64,000 bases of DNA from Thiorhodovibrio winogradskyi (lineage in GTDB: Bacteria; Pseudomonadota; Gammaproteobacteria; Chromatiales; Chromatiaceae), in assembly GCF_036208045.1 (NCBI RefSeq), contig NZ_CP121472.1:1623531-1687530 (forward strand), written 5' to 3'. The translations under genes and the position numbers were made by a program. The notes under the pieces are model-generated. The model searched no databases. It had not been told where the DNA came from and was given only the letters and a program-made list of their open reading frames with translations. This document shows positions 61,947 to 64,000 of this stretch, piece after piece (position 1 is the first letter of the stretch; each line of letters opens with the position of its first letter).

Positions 61947-63340
61947 TGGCAACCAGCTCGACGCCTGCCAGCACGGACCTGCTGGCAGTTTTACTGCATC
62001 TCGGACGCCGTGCGCGCCAGGCGGAGGATGAAGCCGAGCTGGGCTTCATCCTGGTGAATGAAACCAACCAGCTCGCACCCTATCGACAGGGCGCGCTCTG
62101 GTTGCCTGGTGAAGGCGTGGTCACGCTCTCTGGCGTGGTGATGCCCGAGGCCAACGCGCCCTATGTGCAATGGCTCTCGCGCCTGTGTGAGCAGTGGAGC
62201 AGGGCAGGGCGGGACAAGCCCTGGGTGATCCAGGCCGCCGATCTCCATTCCGAGGATGTGCGCGAGTGGTCGCATTGGCTGCCGGCGCAGGCCCTGTGCG
62301 TACCCTTACCCGCCGTGGGGCGGTACTTCGCCGGTGGCTTATTGCTGCTGGCGAGGGATCTGGCCTGGTCCGATGGCGAACTGGCCTTGCTCGCCGAGTG
62401 GGCGGCCATCTGGTCGAGTGTGCGGGTACTGGTGGATCAGGGCAGTGGGCTCACGCGGCTGTGGCAACGCCTGCACGGTCGGCCCGCGCCGCTGGCACCA
62501 GCCAAGCCAACCGGGCGTCTGGGCGCCATGCTGAAGCGCCCGCGCACCTGGGGCTGGCTGCTGTTGTGCCTGTTGCTGCTGCTGCCCGTGCGCTTGACGG
62601 TGCTGGCGCCAGCCGAATTGGTGCCGCTGAACCCGACCTTGGTGCGCGCGCCCATCGACGGTGTGATCGAGCGGGTGCACGTGATGCCGAACGAGGCGGT
62701 TGACGCGCAACGGCCCTTGTTTGAGTTTGATCGCACTAGCATAGGCAACAGATTGCTGATTGCTGAGCGCAGCAAGGAGACGGTCCGGGCGGAATTGCGC
62801 CAGCACTCCCAACAAGCGTTGTTCGATGAGTCGAGCAAGGCGAAACTGGCTCTCCTGCAGGGCCAGTTGGCGGAAAAGCAGATCGAGCTTGAGTACTTGC
62901 GCGAGCTTGACCAGCGCAGCCTGGTCTCCGCCGAGCGCGCGGGCATCGTGCTCTATGATGATCCGTCCGAGTGGGTGGGGCGGCCGGTGGTGACCGGGGA
63001 GCGTGTCATGGTCATCGCCGATGAGCGCGAGGCCGAGGTGGAGGCCTGGTTGTCTCCCGCCAATGCCATCTCCTTGGCGATGGGCAGTCGCGTCAGGGTC
63101 TACCTGAATGCCGATCCGCTGCGCCCCGTACAGGCGAGCTTGCGCTATGTGAGTCACGAAGCAACGGAACGACCCGATGGGCATTATGCCTATCGGGTGC
63201 GCGCCAGCCTCAGCCGAGTCGACGAGCGCTCCCGGATTGGTCTGAAGGGAACTGCCAAACTCGAAGGCGGGCGCGTGCCGCTGATCTACTGGGTGATGCG
63301 CCGCCCGGTCGCCTCGCTGCGCGCCTGGTTGGGAATCTGA
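61946..63340 (+). CDS. HlyD-like adaptor with N-terminal GAF-like domain
   Basis: A 464-residue inner-membrane adaptor. The GTG at 61946 overlaps the giant gene's stop (TAGTG), chosen over an upstream TTG inside the giant gene. Residues about 5-165 form a GAF-like domain ([60 protein letters not shown]). A membrane helix lies at about 205-222 ([20 protein letters not shown]). The adaptor part follows with half-motifs [20 protein letters not shown] and [20 protein letters not shown], a helical hairpin between, and a C-terminal barrel ([20 protein letters not shown]). This GAF-plus-HlyD form is known to occur upstream of M50-type membrane proteases, as here. The cytosolic GAF-like domain could sense a ligand or dock a partner; that is inference. 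Confidence 0.88.
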
Positions 63341-63341
63341 G

Positions 63342-64000
63342 GTGCTGCCGCCGCTACGCCAGGAGCTGGCATTGTACCCGGGGCCTCGGAGCTATGCGGG
63401 AGAGCCGTCCTGGTCCTTGCATGATCCGGTGCGCAACCTGTTCTTTCGCCTCGATTGGCTCGCCTTTGAGATCCTCTCCCGCTGGTCCTTGGGCGATCCG
63501 CAGCGCATTCTGCAGGATGTCAACACACGGACCTTGCTCCAAGCCGAGGTCGACGACATTGAGGCTGTGTTGCGGTTTCTGCTCGACAATGAACTCTTGC
63601 AGGCGCGCGATCAACAAAGCATCGAACGGCTGCATCAACAGCGTTTACAGCGAAGCTCTGGTCTGACCACCTGGCTGATGCATCGCTATCTGTTCTTTCG
63701 GGTTCCGCTGTGGAAACCCGATGCCTGGTTGACCAAGTCCCAGCGGGCCGTGGCGTTTTTCTATCGGCCGGGGTTCTTGTGGCTGACCCTGGTTGTGCTG
63801 GTCCTGGGCTTGCTCGAGGTCTCGCGCCAGTGGGAGCCCTTTGTCGCCACCCTGGTGGACGTGTTTTCCTGGAGCGGTCTGGTCAGCTTCTCTATCGCCC
63901 TGGTGTTCGTCAAGTTCATGCACGAGCTTGGCCACGCCTTCACGGCCAAGCGGTTTGGCGTGCGGGTGCCGACCATGGGTGTGGCCTTTCTGGTAATGTT
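63342..64000 (+). CDS. PqqD-like/M50 membrane metalloprotease, partial (cut by the window end)
   Basis: The first 219 codons of a site-2-protease-like protein. GTG 63342 is 1 nt after the previous stop. Residues about 1-95 look like a PqqD-like winged helix ([20 protein letters not shown], then [20 protein letters not shown]). A first membrane helix occurs at about 146-162 and a second around 178-200 carrying the zinc motif HELGH in [20 protein letters not shown]. Full-length relatives are about 700 residues, with further helices and often an HlyD-like C-terminal part; those lie outside the window. Its coupling to the adaptor and giant genes suggests a role in handling or processing the exported giant protein. 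Confidence 0.88.
   Translation, partial: MLPPLRQELALYPGPRSYAGEPSWSLHDPVRNLFFRLDWLAFEILSRWSLGDPQRILQDVNTRTLLQAEVDDIEAVLRFLLDNELLQARDQQSIERLHQQRLQRSSGLTTWLMHRYLFFRVPLWKPDAWLTKSQRAVAFFYRPGFLWLTLVVLVLGLLEVSRQWEPFVATLVDVFSWSGLVSFSIALVFVKFMHELGHAFTAKRFGVRVPTMGVAFLVM

Overview
The window is GC-rich bacterial DNA with a gammaproteobacterial gene complement. The families present (Uma2 and Rpn-type nuclease genes, a YihY/BrkB protein, transketolase, class I fumarase, FtsH, a BCCT transporter, and a giant DUF4347/cadherin-like protein with its own TolC and HlyD genes) would fit a purple sulfur bacterium (Chromatiaceae) or a relative. That placement is inference from gene content; no rRNA or tRNA gene is present to test it.

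Bases 1-34,200 are a patchwork of intact housekeeping or stress genes set among decayed ones. Intact genes: a 734-residue membrane protein of unknown function, a YihY/BrkB protein, a transketolase with a small partner gene and a CBS-domain protein, a 47-residue DUF3096 protein, two small secreted proteins, a GT4 glycosyltransferase, a BCCT transporter with a small membrane protein, a nuclease-like AAA ATPase, an AraC-type regulator, FtsH, a metallophosphoesterase and a large RND permease. Between them lie at least thirteen broken genes or element remnants: Uma2, a group II intron-like fragment, IS200 tnpA, an Rpn-type nuclease, an RND permease, vapB and vapC, a trehalase-like glycoside hydrolase, a DDE transposase, the C-terminus of a DISARM DrmB-like protein, an arylsulfatase, a P-type ATPase, a 2-hydroxyacid dehydrogenase and a YSC84/SYLF protein. 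Many carry internal deletions as well as stops or frameshifts. Because a 23.5-kb reading frame in the same window is uninterrupted, poor sequence quality is an unlikely explanation.

Bases 34,261-35,808 encode class I fumarase. From 35,978 to the right edge all genes lie on the + strand in a tight row: a TolC-like outer-membrane protein, an HlyD-like adaptor, a 7,839-residue surface protein, a second HlyD-like adaptor with an N-terminal GAF-like region, and the start of a PqqD-like/M50 membrane metalloprotease. Junctions are 1 nt, a stop/start overlap, and 1 nt, so the last four are very likely co-translated.

The giant protein is the centrepiece. It begins with a LEPR-type motif and a DUF4347 domain that carries a His-Gly / Gly-Cys pair (H230, C273) spaced as in caspase-like clan CD peptidases. 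Roughly 3,700 residues of diverse cadherin/Ig-like domains follow, then an exactly periodic array of 17 two-domain units (187 or 186 residues each), a Pro-Glu linker and two CADG-like domains. No ABC exporter and no RTX nonapeptides are visible. My hypothesis is that the adaptor/M50 pair takes the inner-membrane role in export or maturation of this giant protein, a route different from classical LapB/HlyB-type type I secretion.
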